From JBLHUT01 sp047629975 (GTDB taxonomy: Bacteria > Pseudomonadota > Alphaproteobacteria > Rhodobacterales > Rhodobacteraceae): a stretch of DNA of 6,805 bases. A program made the position numbers and the translations under genes. Every line of letters starts with the position of its first letter. Position 1 is the first letter of the stretch. The notes under the pieces are model-generated. The model saw only the letters and a program-made list of their open reading frames with translations, did not search any database and was not told the origin of the DNA. Positions 6,469-6,805 of the stretch are shown one piece after another. The stretch spans positions 1 through 6,805 of the forward strand of contig JBLHUT010000201.1 in NCBI GenBank assembly GCA_047629975.1, in the 5' to 3' direction.

Positions 6469-6687
6469 GGCTTTGTTGCACAAATCGGGTGAAGGACGTT
6501 CTTCCCCTTTCCCCGGACAGACTCATCCTACGGCCTCTGTGAGAGGTATACCAAGAGCGGTGTAGCGGTTCAGCACCGCGATGCGGGTTTGGATTTCTGC
6601 GACCTGCCGCTCGAAGTCCCGCGCCATCAACAATTGGCCGAGTAGTTTCATACAATGCATCTTCGTTTCGACACGGCTTCGGTGGTC
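6469..6687 (-). mobile_element. Truncated IS5-family insertion sequence, 3' end only
   Basis: GGCTTTGTTGCACAAATC (6469-6486) is very like the terminal inverted repeat of IS903-type members of the IS5 family and marks the element's outer end. The stop codon of the transposase gene lies 37 bases inside it. Only about 220 bases remain of an element that is normally around 1 kb; the rest is lost where IS3-type sequence begins, at about 6688. No partner repeat or target duplication can be seen in the window. Confidence 0.8.
6523..6687 (-). pseudogene. IS5-family transposase, C-terminal fragment
   Basis: Read on the minus strand, this gives 54 codons and a stop, from DHRSRVETKMHCMKLLGQ to LNRYTALGIPLTEAVG. 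The spacing R-(3)-E-(6)-K (R3, E7, K14 of the fragment) is the conserved C-terminal signature of IS5/IS4-type DDE transposases, so the catalytic glutamate is still present. The two catalytic aspartates and the whole N-terminal part are missing, and the upstream frame runs into the end of another element. It cannot make an active enzyme. A longer open frame covers this stretch in another phase but resembles nothing. Confidence 0.85.
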
Positions 6688-6688
6688 T

Positions 6689-6805
6689 TGTCCCGCTTGC
6701 GTTCCGGTCTCTCAACTCATTCAAGCTGCCTTTCGTTCGAACGCCAAGGGGCTTTTGCCGCCTAACGACGAGTGCCGTCGCCGCGGATTGTAGAACCCGT
6801 TAATA
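6689..6805 (-). mobile_element. End of an IS3-family insertion sequence, continues past the window
   Basis: The element's 3' end lies here, judged by the transposase tail (6721-6805) and a probable terminus at TGTCCCGCTTGCGTTCCG, which starts at 6689; IS3-family ends begin with TG and close with CA. It abuts the broken IS5-family gene, so it either inserted into that element or was joined to it by a deletion. The rest of the element would lie to the right. Confidence 0.7.
6721..6805 (-). CDS. IS3-family transposase OrfB, C-terminal end (partial)
   Basis: The minus strand gives 27 codons and a stop at 6721-6723: INGFYNPRRRHSSLGGKSP followed by LAFERKAA. The FYN-x-RRRHSSLG pattern is the C-terminal signature of the integrase-core (rve) domain of IS3-family OrfB proteins. 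The 5' part, including the DDE residues, lies outside the window, so whether the gene is intact cannot be told. It points the same way as the rhodopsin operon, and read-through from the element could in principle reach the operon. Confidence 0.85.
   Translation of the reverse strand, partial: INGFYNPRRRHSSLGGKSPLAFERKAA

Noticed and set aside
6211..6483. Minus-strand 90-codon frame upstream of the rhodopsin
   Set aside because: It starts inside the IS5 terminal repeat, is rich in basic residues without recognisable motifs, and shows no ribosome site or family resemblance.
6242..6724. Minus-strand open frame of 160 codons at the right end
   Set aside because: It crosses the IS3 end, the IS5 fragment in the wrong phase and the intergenic region. 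The phase that reads as transposase is different, so this frame is a by-product.

Overview
The window holds a complete bacterial rhodopsin-retinal gene cluster on the minus strand, read from right to left: a xanthorhodopsin/proteorhodopsin-type proton pump (5351-6121), crtE (4433-5293), crtI (2935-4443), crtB (2087-2938), crtY (973-2100) and blh (98-976). The five enzymes form an unbroken route from isoprenoid precursors to retinal. CrtE makes geranylgeranyl diphosphate, CrtB makes phytoene, CrtI desaturates it to lycopene, CrtY cyclises lycopene to beta-carotene, and Blh cleaves beta-carotene to retinal. Retinal then binds K228 of the rhodopsin to give a light-driven proton pump.

The five enzyme genes are packed with overlapping ends (4 to 14 bases), as expected for one translationally coupled operon. 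A strong 11-bp hairpin followed by a T-rich run lies between the rhodopsin and crtE. It probably lets rhodopsin mRNA greatly outnumber carotenoid-gene mRNA, with the crt genes served by read-through. The rhodopsin has a good AGGAG ribosome binding site and an AT-rich upstream region with dyads and a direct repeat that may be control sites.

The right end (6469-6805) is insertion-sequence debris: the 3' end of an IS5-family transposase gene with its terminal inverted repeat, cut off by the 3' end of an IS3-family element that runs out of the window. The leftmost 97 bases hold no gene or terminator I can recognise.

The gene set, GC-rich codon use and IS5/IS3 transposase tails suggest a marine alphaproteobacterium of the Rhodobacteraceae. 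An IS-rich, xanthorhodopsin-bearing genus such as Octadecabacter would fit, but that is inference from memory and not shown by the sequence. I see no undescribed system. The points most worth a second look are the antenna-type glycine in the rhodopsin without any ketolase or hydroxylase gene nearby, the internal terminator, and the unusual motifs of CrtE.
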